From: a virus
Strand: one strand, 5' to 3'
Length of the DNA: 26,639 nucleotides
IMG/VR virus record: IMGVR_UViG_3300043399_000921
Location: 1 to 26,639 of that record
The position numbers and the translations under genes were made by a program. This document shows, one piece after another, positions 14,381-21,436 of the stretch (its first letter is position 1; every line of letters begins with the position of its first letter). The notes beneath the pieces were generated by a model, which saw only the letters and a program-made list of their open reading frames with translations, was not told the origin of the DNA and ran no database searches.

Positions 14381-17300
14381 TTATACTGGTCTGCTTGTAG
14401 AAGCGCTGCCGCTAGCAATTTCACCTGTGTTCTTAATGCGAATTGGTATGTAGATAAATTCAATTGCCTTAACTGGTTCAATTGCGATATCAATGTACAA
14501 TTCGTTACGATCAATCCTATCTGGAGTATTGTTTGTTTCATCGCAAACTACTGCGTAGTCATACAATGCTCTCTTTGATAGATAATCATTCATTAACTTT
14601 TCAACGACGCCTTTTACTTCGTCTCTAGTAATCTTGTCGTTTGGTTCAAACAAGAACTGCTTAACTGCTCTGTCTAATACTGTTCTCATATGAACAATTA
14701 AACGAGCTACGTTAATACGATCAAGTGCTGAGAAGCTGCTTGAACGTGTCTTTTGACCATCAGCAATGATACCTGAGACTGGGGTAAATGTTAGTGGGTT
14801 TACGTTGTTTTCGTAAAGAATATCGCGTATACCTTGGCGTACACCAACACTTACGAATTCACCTTCGTCATTTAAGTAACCAAGGCGTGTTACGTTATCA
14901 AGTACACCACGGCGAATACCAGCTGGAGCGAACCAAGGGAATGCAGCTTGGTCACTACGGATAATCATACGCAATACTGCAAAGCTTGGCGGCATAGCAA
15001 CTTGATTACCTGCTAAGTCTGCACCTAGTACGCTTGGATACCAAACGCCCAAGTATGGATCTCTAGTAACAAGTGAGTTCTCAGTTTCAACACCTTCAAG
15101 GTTGCTATTCTGTAACCAACGTGTAAGTGTAGTACCTTCAGTTGGGATGCGGAATGGACTGTCACCTACAACGAATGCTGTCTGCTTACGGTCATTGTTT
15201 AGCTGTACCATGTTTGGAATTAGCTCTGGATATCCTGGAGCAGCAACTAGGTTAAACTCACGCATTTCTTCACGGATTTCAGTGTTAGTGTCAATTGCGC
15301 TACGCATTGCTTGTACAACTACGTTACGTTGAGCCTTACGACCAAAGTAAGCGTGGCCGTTTTCTCTGCTACCACTAATGCTTACCCACTGGTTAGTTTC
15401 TACTGGGAGAACTTCACCTGGGAAAGACTCAGCGTTGTAATAATTACGACGGAACTCTTTAACGTTAAAGCTTGAACGACGAGTGTTGAATAGCAACATA
15501 CCACGTGGATAAAGTAGTGGATCTGGAGCATCCAAATCTACGTAGTTGTTATTGAGCATGTCCTTAATTTCAGGAATTACGTCATTTACTACGTCGCTAG
15601 TTGAGTCACCCATAAAGCGTGCATCAGCAAAGAGGATACCATTTTCACTTGTCTGATCAGTATTATTAACTTCTACCCACTTCTGTTCGCCGTTAACAAT
15701 TTCCCAACGATATAGCTTTGGATAAACTTCTAAATCACTAGTATCAATCCATAGATCACCATATTCTAGCTTTGAACCATCACTCTGTGCTGTTGGCTCT
15801 GTTACTGAGAAAATTGGACCATTTGGATCAGTGTTTGTTAAGTTAAAGCCACGTGCATCAATGCTTACGTTGCGATAACCTTTCCAAGTGTTACCGTCGT
15901 GAATCATAACGTCGGCTTCACCTACTTCACCCCAATACCACTTTGTTTTGTCAGCTGGATCACGACCTGGAGGAGTTACACTAGCTGTATATTCTTCTGG
16001 AACCCAGTTACTTGCAATGATTGCTTGATTTTGATCTTGGAATACTAATGAACCTTCACTTGATACGTTGTCTGCTGCACGGCAGAAATCTGAAGTTTCA
16101 GTAATACCTACTTCATCAAGTGGACTACCTGTTACGTTAGCTAATGCTAGTACACCACCAGCAGTATGGATAAGTGCAACACTTCCATCTGGGTTAACTT
16201 GTGCGCTTACATAATCAAGACCCGCAGCAAGAACATCTTCCACAAAGTTTTCTGCTGTTTCACCAGTCATAGTAACTGTTACTGGGGTAGTTAAGTTTTC
16301 ACTGTTTGGTACGCTATATGAAATAGCAAATGAGTCACCAATTGTAATGGATGGATTTGTTTCGTTACCAGTTACAATAGTTGCACCCTGTCTTGCACGA
16401 ACAAAAATCTTGTATGTTACATAACCTTGACTTGTTACGTCATACTGTACGTAAACTGTACCTACCGGGATACCTGAACCACCACGTAGCGGATCAAAGT
16501 ACTTGTTTGCAGCCCAATCAGTTGCTTCTAACTGAACTGGAAGAAGTTGCCAAGTTTCTGTTAGTGCATTGTAACGCTTAACAGCAATGCTTGCACCAAA
16601 GTTTGGAGCTGTTGTCTTAACCCAAATAGAACCTGATGGGCGTGGAGTTGAGTCGTTAGCTTTCCACTGTGGAACTTGTGTATGCTTGCTTAATTGGGTC
16701 GCAGGGATAGCATAAGGTCCTGCGGAAATTCCAAGTGCTTCGAGGATTTCACCACTATCATTTGCAATGTCTACAATGCCGTCCATTGTGCTGCCATCGC
16801 TACTTGCTTCGCTTGTAGCAAAGAGATAAAGCTTGCCGGCAATCTTTTGAGCACGGACACCTGTAATTGCTGTACCGTTAATGTCTTCAACTAAATCATC
16901 AACAGTGTCACCAGTTAGCGTAACAATTTGACCGTTAATAATAATAGTGTCACCTGATGCTAAGTTAGTTGGACTTGGGATTGTACCAGCAACTGTTGGA
17001 ATTAAATCTCTCCAGTCATCTGAACCAACAAGTGCCCAAACTAGTGAACCGTTGCCGTCTTTGCCTTTGTAGAATACTGGGTTAGCGTCGTTTGTAGTAA
17101 CAACTGCATAATCACCAATATTACCAATAGTGTTCTTTGGTGCACCGCCGCTTAGATCGTCTGTGTTTGTAATAACAATTGGAACAACAGTATCAAATAA
17201 CTGCTCGGTAGCATCCCACTGGAATATACCCCAACGTGTTGGAGTTAAGTCTAACCAGTATGTCATATCTGATGGAGCAGCAAGTGGGCGATCTCCGAGG

Positions 17301-17659
17301 CTTGCAAGTTCTGCTAAATCAATGTCTGCACGAATTACATAGCAACGACTTGTTACACCAAGCAAGCTATATGCTGTTAGTAGACCATATTCGTTTAATT
17401 CATAACCGTGAATTGGAACGTTATTAGTGTTATTGTAGAACAATGGACTACCAAAGAATGTTAATACATCTCTTTGACTAGTTAACACATAAAGATTGTT
17501 TGCATTTGCTGGAGCAGTTGCTTCTGCTATGTTGCCACTTGGGCTCTGCTTATTTTGAGCAGTTGCTACGAACAATAGGGGAATTGTGCCTACTGCTGTT
17601 GGTGCATATTGACTTTCATCAATAACTTGGATTTCTACGCCTGGAGAAACTAAAGCCAT
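14381..17659 (-). CDS. 18: Tail sheath protein gp18, enlarged
   Basis: A 1092-residue contractile sheath subunit, against 659 in T4. The N-terminus (SPGVEIQVIDESQY) and the last 350 residues (SSFNVKEFRRNYY, then FPWFAPAGIRRGVLDNVTRL, LYENNVNPLT, KTRSSSFSALDRINVARL) are typical gp18. The extra length is in the middle. Two stretches there resemble flagellar hook-IN-type units, one with IIINGQIVTLTGDTVDDLVE and the other with TVTMTGETAENFVEDVL, each ending at a short LG or VG-I turn. Other modules have a GD.w..T......YRW...W pattern. These probably form surface domains on the tail. It has a CTAAATA box 28 bases upstream. The core call is certain; insert homology is by eye. Confidence 0.95.
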   Translation of the reverse strand: MALVSPGVEIQVIDESQYAPTAVGTIPLLFVATAQNKQSPSGNIAEATAPANANNLYVLTSQRDVLTFFGSPLFYNNTNNVPIHGYELNEYGLLTAYSLLGVTSRCYVIRADIDLAELASLGDRPLAAPSDMTYWLDLTPTRWGIFQWDATEQLFDTVVPIVITNTDDLSGGAPKNTIGNIGDYAVVTTNDANPVFYKGKDGNGSLVWALVGSDDWRDLIPTVAGTIPSPTNLASGDTIIINGQIVTLTGDTVDDLVEDINGTAITGVRAQKIAGKLYLFATSEASSDGSTMDGIVDIANDSGEILEALGISAGPYAIPATQLSKHTQVPQWKANDSTPRPSGSIWVKTTAPNFGASIAVKRYNALTETWQLLPVQLEATDWAANKYFDPLRGGSGIPVGTVYVQYDVTSQGYVTYKIFVRARQGATIVTGNETNPSITIGDSFAISYSVPNSENLTTPVTVTMTGETAENFVEDVLAAGLDYVSAQVNPDGSVALIHTAGGVLALANVTGSPLDEVGITETSDFCRAADNVSSEGSLVFQDQNQAIIASNWVPEEYTASVTPPGRDPADKTKWYWGEVGEADVMIHDGNTWKGYRNVSIDARGFNLTNTDPNGPIFSVTEPTAQSDGSKLEYGDLWIDTSDLEVYPKLYRWEIVNGEQKWVEVNNTDQTSENGILFADARFMGDSTSDVVNDVIPEIKDMLNNNYVDLDAPDPLLYPRGMLLFNTRRSSFNVKEFRRNYYNAESFPGEVLPVETNQWVSISGSRENGHAYFGRKAQRNVVVQAMRSAIDTNTEIREEMREFNLVAAPGYPELIPNMVQLNNDRKQTAFVVGDSPFRIPTEGTTLTRWLQNSNLEGVETENSLVTRDPYLGVWYPSVLGADLAGNQVAMPPSFAVLRMIIRSDQAAFPWFAPAGIRRGVLDNVTRLGYLNDEGEFVSVGVRQGIRDILYENNVNPLTFTPVSGIIADGQKTRSSSFSALDRINVARLIVHMRTVLDRAVKQFLFEPNDKITRDEVKGVVEKLMNDYLSKRALYDYAVVCDETNNTPDRIDRNELYIDIAIEPVKAIEFIYIPIRIKNTGEIASGSASTSRPV

Positions 17660-17686
17660 TTGTCGGTGTTCCTTCTTTACTAAGGA

Positions 17687-17693
17687 TATTTAG
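17687..17693 (-). promoter_or_regulatory. Late promoter box CTAAATA
   Basis: CTAAATA followed by TC on the minus strand, 27 bases before the sheath ATG. A GGAACACCG stretch between them is a modest ribosome binding site. Confidence 0.6.
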
Positions 17694-17729
17694 CTAGTAT
17701 AACCAAAAAATAGCTGATAATTAAGGACC

Positions 17730-17752
17730 TTTAAGAGCCTTTAACTCTTAAA
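17730..17752. repeat. Inverted repeat before the Cys-rich gene
   Basis: TTTAAGAG and CTCTTAAA form a perfect 8-bp stem around a 7-base loop. The right arm merges with a plus-strand TTAAATA box, 6 bases before the ATG at 17761. It could be an operator or an mRNA hairpin controlling that gene. It has no T-run, so a terminator is less likely. The surrounding divergent gap (17660-17760) holds only this and the sheath late box. Confidence 0.45.
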
Positions 17753-17760
17753 TACTAAAA

Positions 17761-18105
17761 ATGCGTCCAAAATGTTCCAAATGTAAGAAGAAACCTGCTG
17801 CTATCAATTATAAGCGCAACGACAAAACACATTATAGAAAAATGTGTCGCAACTGTTTAAATGATATTAAAAAGCAAAACGAATTATCTAATCAATTGTT
17901 GATTAAGAGCAATTATATAAAAAAGAAAAGCTGTGATAGATGCAACTTTGTTAGTAAGCATCATACACAGCTTAAAATAGTTTATTTGGATGGCAATAAA
18001 CTTAACGTAGGCAGAGATAATCTAAGAACATATTGCTTAAATTGCATTGCTGAAATCTCAGCAATACCACAAAATAAAAAATCTGATTTAATTCCCGATT
18101 ATTGA
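17761..18105 (+). CDS. Cys-rich protein, degenerate HNH/zinc-finger type
   Basis: A 114-residue basic protein with four CxxC pairs (Cys 5/8, 29/32, 58/61 and 92/95). The second half, from KSCDRCNF to LRTYCLNC, keeps the outline of an HNH nuclease, including LDGNKLNVGRDNLRTYC. In HNH enzymes the position before LDGN is His-His; here it is Val-Tyr, and the last CxxC lacks the usual following His. It is therefore probably a zinc-binding structural or DNA/RNA-binding protein and not a nuclease. I recall short relatives in T4-like marine phages with no known function. It overlaps the convergent dNMP kinase by 18 bp and has no evident ribosome binding site. Confidence 0.65.
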   Translation: MRPKCSKCKKKPAAINYKRNDKTHYRKMCRNCLNDIKKQNELSNQLLIKSNYIKKKSCDRCNFVSKHHTQLKIVYLDGNKLNVGRDNLRTYCLNCIAEISAIPQNKKSDLIPDY

Positions 18106-18723
18106 GTCCACACTTTGTTGTAAACGGTTAACTGTTTCGTTATTGTGAAACACAGCATCAAATTCTGTGCCTGCCCAACTGTATTCGCTAGCATGTACAT
18201 TTGGATAGTTTTCATACATAAACCATTCAATTAATGACGGTTTAAAATTTGAATCTCTTCTAAGCTCAACAAGCTTAGGATACCATTCTGGTAATGGCCC
18301 ACGTTGCACATTCCAAATTACACCTCCCATTTCTCTAATAGCTTCAATCTCATTAGGGAAACGTGTGTCGGGAATAACAACATTTTTCTTACCTTCAATG
18401 CGTTTCATACCTGCAAGAACCCAAATATCTTTGTGCAGCGTATTACGCATTACCTCAGTTCCAATAAACTGTAATACCCATCGGGGGCTTACAAGGTCAT
18501 ATTTGTTTAACTTTTTATCCCACCACGGGTCTATTTCTTCACGCTTAATACGTTGGTCAGGAGTAGTGCCTTCTAACATATCCCTGTCCCACCCAAATAG
18601 TGTTGCAGTGATGTCTTTAAGAGGGCTTGCCCAGCTATAACGTTCATAACCGTGCTTGTCAACAAGATGACTTGCAATAGTGTCCTTACCAGAACCTATT
18701 AATCCACAAATTCCAATAATCAT
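18088..18723 (-). CDS. 1: Deoxynucleoside monophosphate kinase (T4 gp1-like)
   Basis: A 211-residue P-loop kinase that phosphorylates dNMPs to dNDPs for phage DNA synthesis. The Walker A loop GLIGSGKDT is at residues 7-15, followed by a lid-like and nucleotide-binding region: WASPLKDITATLFGWDRDM, PRWVLQFIGTEVMRNTLHKD, and VIPDTRFPNEIEAIREMGG, which are typical of T4 gp1 and its phage relatives. The start ATG 18723 has no strong ribosome binding site; the upstream bases are AT-rich (ATATATTATAC). Its 3' end overlaps the convergent Cys-rich gene. It is placed among structural genes rather than with nucleotide-metabolism genes. Confidence 0.92.
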   Translation of the reverse strand: MIIGICGLIGSGKDTIASHLVDKHGYERYSWASPLKDITATLFGWDRDMLEGTTPDQRIKREEIDPWWDKKLNKYDLVSPRWVLQFIGTEVMRNTLHKDIWVLAGMKRIEGKKNVVIPDTRFPNEIEAIREMGGVIWNVQRGPLPEWYPKLVELRRDSNFKPSLIEWFMYENYPNVHASEYSWAGTEFDAVFHNNETVNRLQQSVDSIIGN

Positions 18724-18750
18724 GTATAATATATAGCAAACTAAAAGTTA

Positions 18751-19506
18751 TTAGCCAATAATAAAACCAAGTGGTTCACCACCATCAACATAATTCTTGA
18801 GATCTTCTTCAAGTTTATCAAGCATAGTTTGTGCTTCACTTTTTAAGGATGCGCCATTTAATGTAGTGCCACCTTGTGGTCCAGCAATAGTACCAAATTT
18901 TTCGTATGCTTGTCCAAGTATCATTTTACATGATGCAAGTGTATAATCTTTTATCCAAGGGAATGCCATGTAATCAGACAGTAATGTTACGTCTGGCTTA
19001 TAGTTATACGTATGTAACATAACTGTTTCATCGCTGTTACGAGGACGACGGAATATCATAAGTTCTTTGTTTACTTTGTTAAACTTAAAGTTAATGAAAC
19101 CACCAAACATTCTCATGCTTAGTTCTTGGAACTGACTAAACAATTCGTAGTTTAGATAACCACCAACACGACCACTTTGTAATAGATACAAGTTTAAAAA
19201 CCCTGCTTCAAATGGCTCAAATTGAGTTGCACCAGTAGATGTAGTTGAACCAATGCTACGACGATAAACCTGCTTAACACTGATCACTTCTGGTGGTAGT
19301 ATGTATTTGTCGGTATCAACAATAAGTGGAAGAAAGGCGAAACTTTCTTCCACACTGTTGGCGCTTCTCTGTCTGTATTTTAGCAACGCTTGCTTTAAAG
19401 CGGTTTCATAATGAGCTGGATCTAGCTCAACATCTACCATTCCATCAGCTAAGCTGAAACGGACATAATCAAATACTTCTGTTTTTAACTCTTGTAACGT
19501 TGCCAT
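18751..19506 (-). CDS. 13: Neck protein, gp13-like
   Basis: A 251-residue protein, close in size to T4-like gp13 neck proteins that close the filled head and receive the tail. Features that fit are the ALKQALLKYRQRSANSVEESF segment near 33-53, DKYILPPEVISVKQVYRR, a strand-rich middle ending NKVNKELMIFRRP, and the C-terminal half with MAFPWIKDYTLASCKMILGQ and a GPQGGTTLNG loop followed by a long helix. The order of strands and the C-terminal LNG/GE motifs match gp13 of marine T4-like phages as I remember them. A CTAAATA box lies just before the start, which would give a nearly leaderless transcript. gp14 and gp15 are about 2 kb away on the opposite strand. Confidence 0.7.
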   Translation of the reverse strand: MATLQELKTEVFDYVRFSLADGMVDVELDPAHYETALKQALLKYRQRSANSVEESFAFLPLIVDTDKYILPPEVISVKQVYRRSIGSTTSTGATQFEPFEAGFLNLYLLQSGRVGGYLNYELFSQFQELSMRMFGGFINFKFNKVNKELMIFRRPRNSDETVMLHTYNYKPDVTLLSDYMAFPWIKDYTLASCKMILGQAYEKFGTIAGPQGGTTLNGASLKSEAQTMLDKLEEDLKNYVDGGEPLGFIIG

Positions 19507-19511
19507 AACAT

Positions 19512-19518
19512 TATTTAG
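19512..19518 (-). promoter_or_regulatory. Late promoter-like box CTAAATA (very close to start)
   Basis: CTAAATA on the minus strand ends five bases before the gp13-like ATG at 19506. No ribosome binding site is visible between them. Either the mRNA is leaderless or the box is a chance match. Confidence 0.4.
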
Positions 19519-19546
19519 TTACAGCAATGCTTTTGATTAACAACTA

Positions 19547-19726
19547 TTAAAGCTGGGCGATCTTTTTGCCAGCTGCATACCCAGCTACTCCTGCGATAGC
19601 AGAATTGCGAATAACATTACTCTTTTTGCGACCCCCGCCGCCGGGTCCACCTCCAGAGTTTCCTCCACCTTTAGTAAAAGCACCGATCACTGCAAGTACT
19701 ACAATAATTCCAATAATCCAACCCAT
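19547..19726 (-). CDS. Small membrane protein with Gly-rich linker
   Basis: A 59-residue ORF starting MGWIIGIIVVLAVIGAF, one strong transmembrane helix with a short N-terminal side, then a Gly-rich linker (GGGNSGGGPGGGGRKK), then a basic tail with a second weakly hydrophobic stretch (AIAGVAGYAAG). The ribosome binding site AAAGGAG seven bases before the ATG is among the strongest in the window, so it is probably well expressed. Size and layout suit a holin-like or spanin-like accessory protein, but no such homology is visible. A 6-bp stem (AGCTGG/CCAGCT) lies at its 3' end and is followed by TTTAAT, a weak terminator at best. Confidence 0.7.
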   Translation of the reverse strand: MGWIIGIIVVLAVIGAFTKGGGNSGGGPGGGGRKKSNVIRNSAIAGVAGYAAGKKIAQL

Positions 19727-19737
19727 TTTGATCTCCT

Positions 19738-20937
19738 TTACTGATCAACTCTAAGAATGATAGTTTGGTCATTCGTCCTACCATTCAACTTCACTTCAGT
19801 TGCCTTGATCTTATCAAGGAACGTTCTAAGCTGGACTTTGCCGCTTTCTTGGAAAGCCTTAAGCTGTTCCTTTGGCTTGCGGAGTGTCTTAGCGATACTC
19901 AGCTTAGGATCCCACCCAAGGATAGTACTACCCTTTACGGTCAAGCTCTTGTCCTGCTCACTTGCAACGTAACGTCCAAGCTTACGTGTCTTAGTGTTAT
20001 ACACCCAAACTTGCGTTGCGTTAACAATTTCTTTAGGCTGTACACTAGTAATGCCAAACTCAGGAAGTTCTTTTTGGAACTTCATCTTACGTGCAAGCTT
20101 CTCAGGGCTCTGAGGCTTACGCATACGTGGCTTACGTGCAGCAACTTTAACACGCTTATAACCGTCGAGATCAGTGATAATGTCGTTATACCACTTAATC
20201 CAAACGTCAATGTCCTTTTTCTTAAGATGAGCGTAACCCTCCTTAAGCTGGGTATCTTTGCCTTCTTTTACTTCCATCATAAACGCAAGTCGCTCTGCAT
20301 AGAAATCAATCATAGCAGGAACGATCTGCTGCGGTACATTCTTCTGACGCAGCCAAGTCATAATGTTTACGTTGGGCATCTTACGAGTACGAATAAACTC
20401 GTCCTCAATGCACTCAAGGTCACCAATTGTTTCTTCGCGGATTTCATTAAGACGATCCTGAATATTGATTACCTTCTTAGGTTCTTCCTTGGGCTTGTCT
20501 TCTTCGTCTGCAATGCCAGCAACGCTCTCGAACAGCTTAGCAAAATGCTTCTCAGTCCATGCTTTGCTGTTTTCATCCCACCGTGCGCCGTCACACACCA
20601 TCTTACAGAAGGCGCCAACTTGCGGACTAATGAGATTATCACGAATCTTGTTAAAGTCCTTGATCTGCTTTTTAGACCAAACAGACTTAAACACTTCGAG
20701 GATGAAGGGACGAAGATCCTTCATAGTGTGGTGATAGTAATAAAAGTAGACGCCCTGGCGCCAACGCTTGGAATGCTGCTCAGGGGTAAGCTTATCTTGG
20801 TCGTGCCACTCTGGCATTGGACCAGTAGCCTTAACGTCCATTTCACTGTACTTGCCCTTAAGGCGCCTAGCTTTTGGGCGGACTGCTGCTACGGCAGCAA
20901 TTTTATCTGTTTTGGTAGCTTTAGCAGCTTTAGCCAT
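19738..20937 (-). CDS. Conserved-type basic protein of unknown function (399 residues)
   Basis: A 399-residue, Lys/Arg-rich protein. The N-terminus is Ala/Lys-rich (AKAAKATKTDKIAAVAAVRP) and probably disordered. A helical middle follows (RWRQGVYFYYYHHTMKDLRPF, then a DFNKIRDNLISPQVGAFCK stretch), with a Lys/Glu cluster near 150. Residues about 300-345 look like a small strand-rich unit (ATQVWVYNTKTRKLGRYVAS). I do not know its function. Start is ATG 20937 instead of TTG 20940, with GGGAAG before it; it overlaps the tiny upstream ORF by 8 bp. Base composition is more GC-rich than that of neighbours. The sigma70-like promoter at 21074-21101 suggests early expression. Confidence 0.7.
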   Translation of the reverse strand: MAKAAKATKTDKIAAVAAVRPKARRLKGKYSEMDVKATGPMPEWHDQDKLTPEQHSKRWRQGVYFYYYHHTMKDLRPFILEVFKSVWSKKQIKDFNKIRDNLISPQVGAFCKMVCDGARWDENSKAWTEKHFAKLFESVAGIADEEDKPKEEPKKVINIQDRLNEIREETIGDLECIEDEFIRTRKMPNVNIMTWLRQKNVPQQIVPAMIDFYAERLAFMMEVKEGKDTQLKEGYAHLKKKDIDVWIKWYNDIITDLDGYKRVKVAARKPRMRKPQSPEKLARKMKFQKELPEFGITSVQPKEIVNATQVWVYNTKTRKLGRYVASEQDKSLTVKGSTILGWDPKLSIAKTLRKPKEQLKAFQESGKVQLRTFLDKIKATEVKLNGRTNDQTIILRVDQ

Positions 20938-21043
20938 CAATCTTCCCTTTGTGCTTAACTTTGCGGGTATAGCCCTTTTTGGACTTTACAACTTGCTTGC
21001 GGAACTTGGGCGTCCACAACATTTTAGCAACATGATTACGCAT
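20930..21043 (-). CDS. ArfA-like ribosome-rescue peptide (37 residues)
   Basis: A tiny basic ORF reading VAKMLWTPKFRKQVVKSKKG, then YTRKVKH. It lines up with the E. coli ArfA segment [20 protein letters not shown], then SYMRKGKH, with the same P.FR..V.K.KKG...Y.RK.KH pattern; the phage version lacks three residues after KKG. ArfA recruits release factor RF2 to ribosomes stalled on mRNAs without a stop codon, its basic tail lying in the empty mRNA channel. Here the protein ends right after the homologous core. A very strong ribosome binding site, AGGGGGTG, and a sigma70-like promoter precede it. It overlaps the start of the 399-residue gene. Function is inferred from the motif only. Confidence 0.6.
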   Translation of the reverse strand: MRNHVAKMLWTPKFRKQVVKSKKGYTRKVKHKGKIDG

Positions 21044-21073
21044 TTGAACACCCCCTTTCCTGTGTTATGCTTT

Positions 21074-21101
21074 AATTTAGCACAAAACAGGCGTGTGTCA
21101 A
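21074..21101 (-). promoter_or_regulatory. Sigma70-like promoter with extended -10
   Basis: On the minus strand, perfect -35 TTGACA (21101-21096), a 16-base spacer, and -10 TAAATT (21079-21074) preceded by TGC, an extended -10. It is about 30 bases before the ArfA-like ORF. It probably drives the ArfA-like and 399-residue genes early, before the phage late factor acts. It overlaps the 3' end of the 90-residue ORF. It shares TTGACAC...TTTGTGC with the promoter at 21377-21404. Confidence 0.7.
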
Positions 21102-21370
21102 CCGGTATTTTTATTGTACAATTTCAATGACTTAGCAATTAAATGCGAATAGGTCAATAAGAACATAGACTTAGCACTATCGTTCCAAAAATCAATATGG
21201 ACCATATCGTCATAATAAGGGCGTCTATATGTCCACCCTTTTTCTCGTTTTAAAACATTGGATAGCGTAAACCGTAAACCTTCATCTTCTCTTATTTGGA
21301 CCATCACTTGCTGATACTCATTCAGTAATAGTTTTATTGGGGTAAGCGGAGTTTTTTGCCCTGGTCTCAT
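21098..21370 (-). CDS. Small hypothetical protein (90 residues)
   Basis: A 90-residue ORF, MRPGQKTPLTPIKLLLNEYQ at the start and AKSLKLYNKNTG at the end, with a KREKGWTYRRPYYDDMVHID middle. It has no motif I recognise. It is preceded by a sigma70-like promoter whose start point would fall at or beside the ATG, so translation may be leaderless; there is no ribosome binding site. Probable early gene. Moderately supported because it fills the space between two promoters and its 3' end lies in the next promoter. Confidence 0.5.
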   Translation of the reverse strand: MRPGQKTPLTPIKLLLNEYQQVMVQIREDEGLRFTLSNVLKREKGWTYRRPYYDDMVHIDFWNDSAKSMFLLTYSHLIAKSLKLYNKNTG

Positions 21371-21376
21371 ATCAAC

Positions 21377-21404
21377 ATACTACTGCACAAATCATGCGTG
21401 TCAA
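21377..21404 (-). promoter_or_regulatory. Sigma70-like promoter sharing an element with its neighbour
   Basis: On the minus strand, TTGACA (21404-21399), a 16-base spacer containing TTTGTGC, and -10 TAGTAT (21382-21377). The start point would be close to the ATG at 21370. It runs back to back with a late promoter on the other strand (21407-21414). Confidence 0.6.
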
Positions 21405-21406
21405 CC

Positions 21407-21414
21407 TATAAATA
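21407..21414 (+). promoter_or_regulatory. Late promoter TATAAATA
   Basis: A perfect late consensus on the plus strand, 22 bases before the GTG at 21437, followed by the ribosome binding site AAAGGA (21423-21428). It probably drives gp14-like, gp15-like and Nudix genes as one unit. Confidence 0.75.
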
Positions 21415-21436
21415 TATCTAACAAAGGAATATAGCA

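Noticed and set aside
19551-19574. Terminator after the small membrane protein gene
   Set aside because: The stem has only 6 bp with a 12-base loop and a poor T-run (TTTAAT).
19765-20958. Plus-strand open frame of about 397 codons opposite the 399-residue gene
   Set aside because: It mirrors the real gene and its translation has no recognisable domain. The minus-strand gene has a proper start, a ribosome binding site and a promoter. The open antisense frame is best explained by codon bias.
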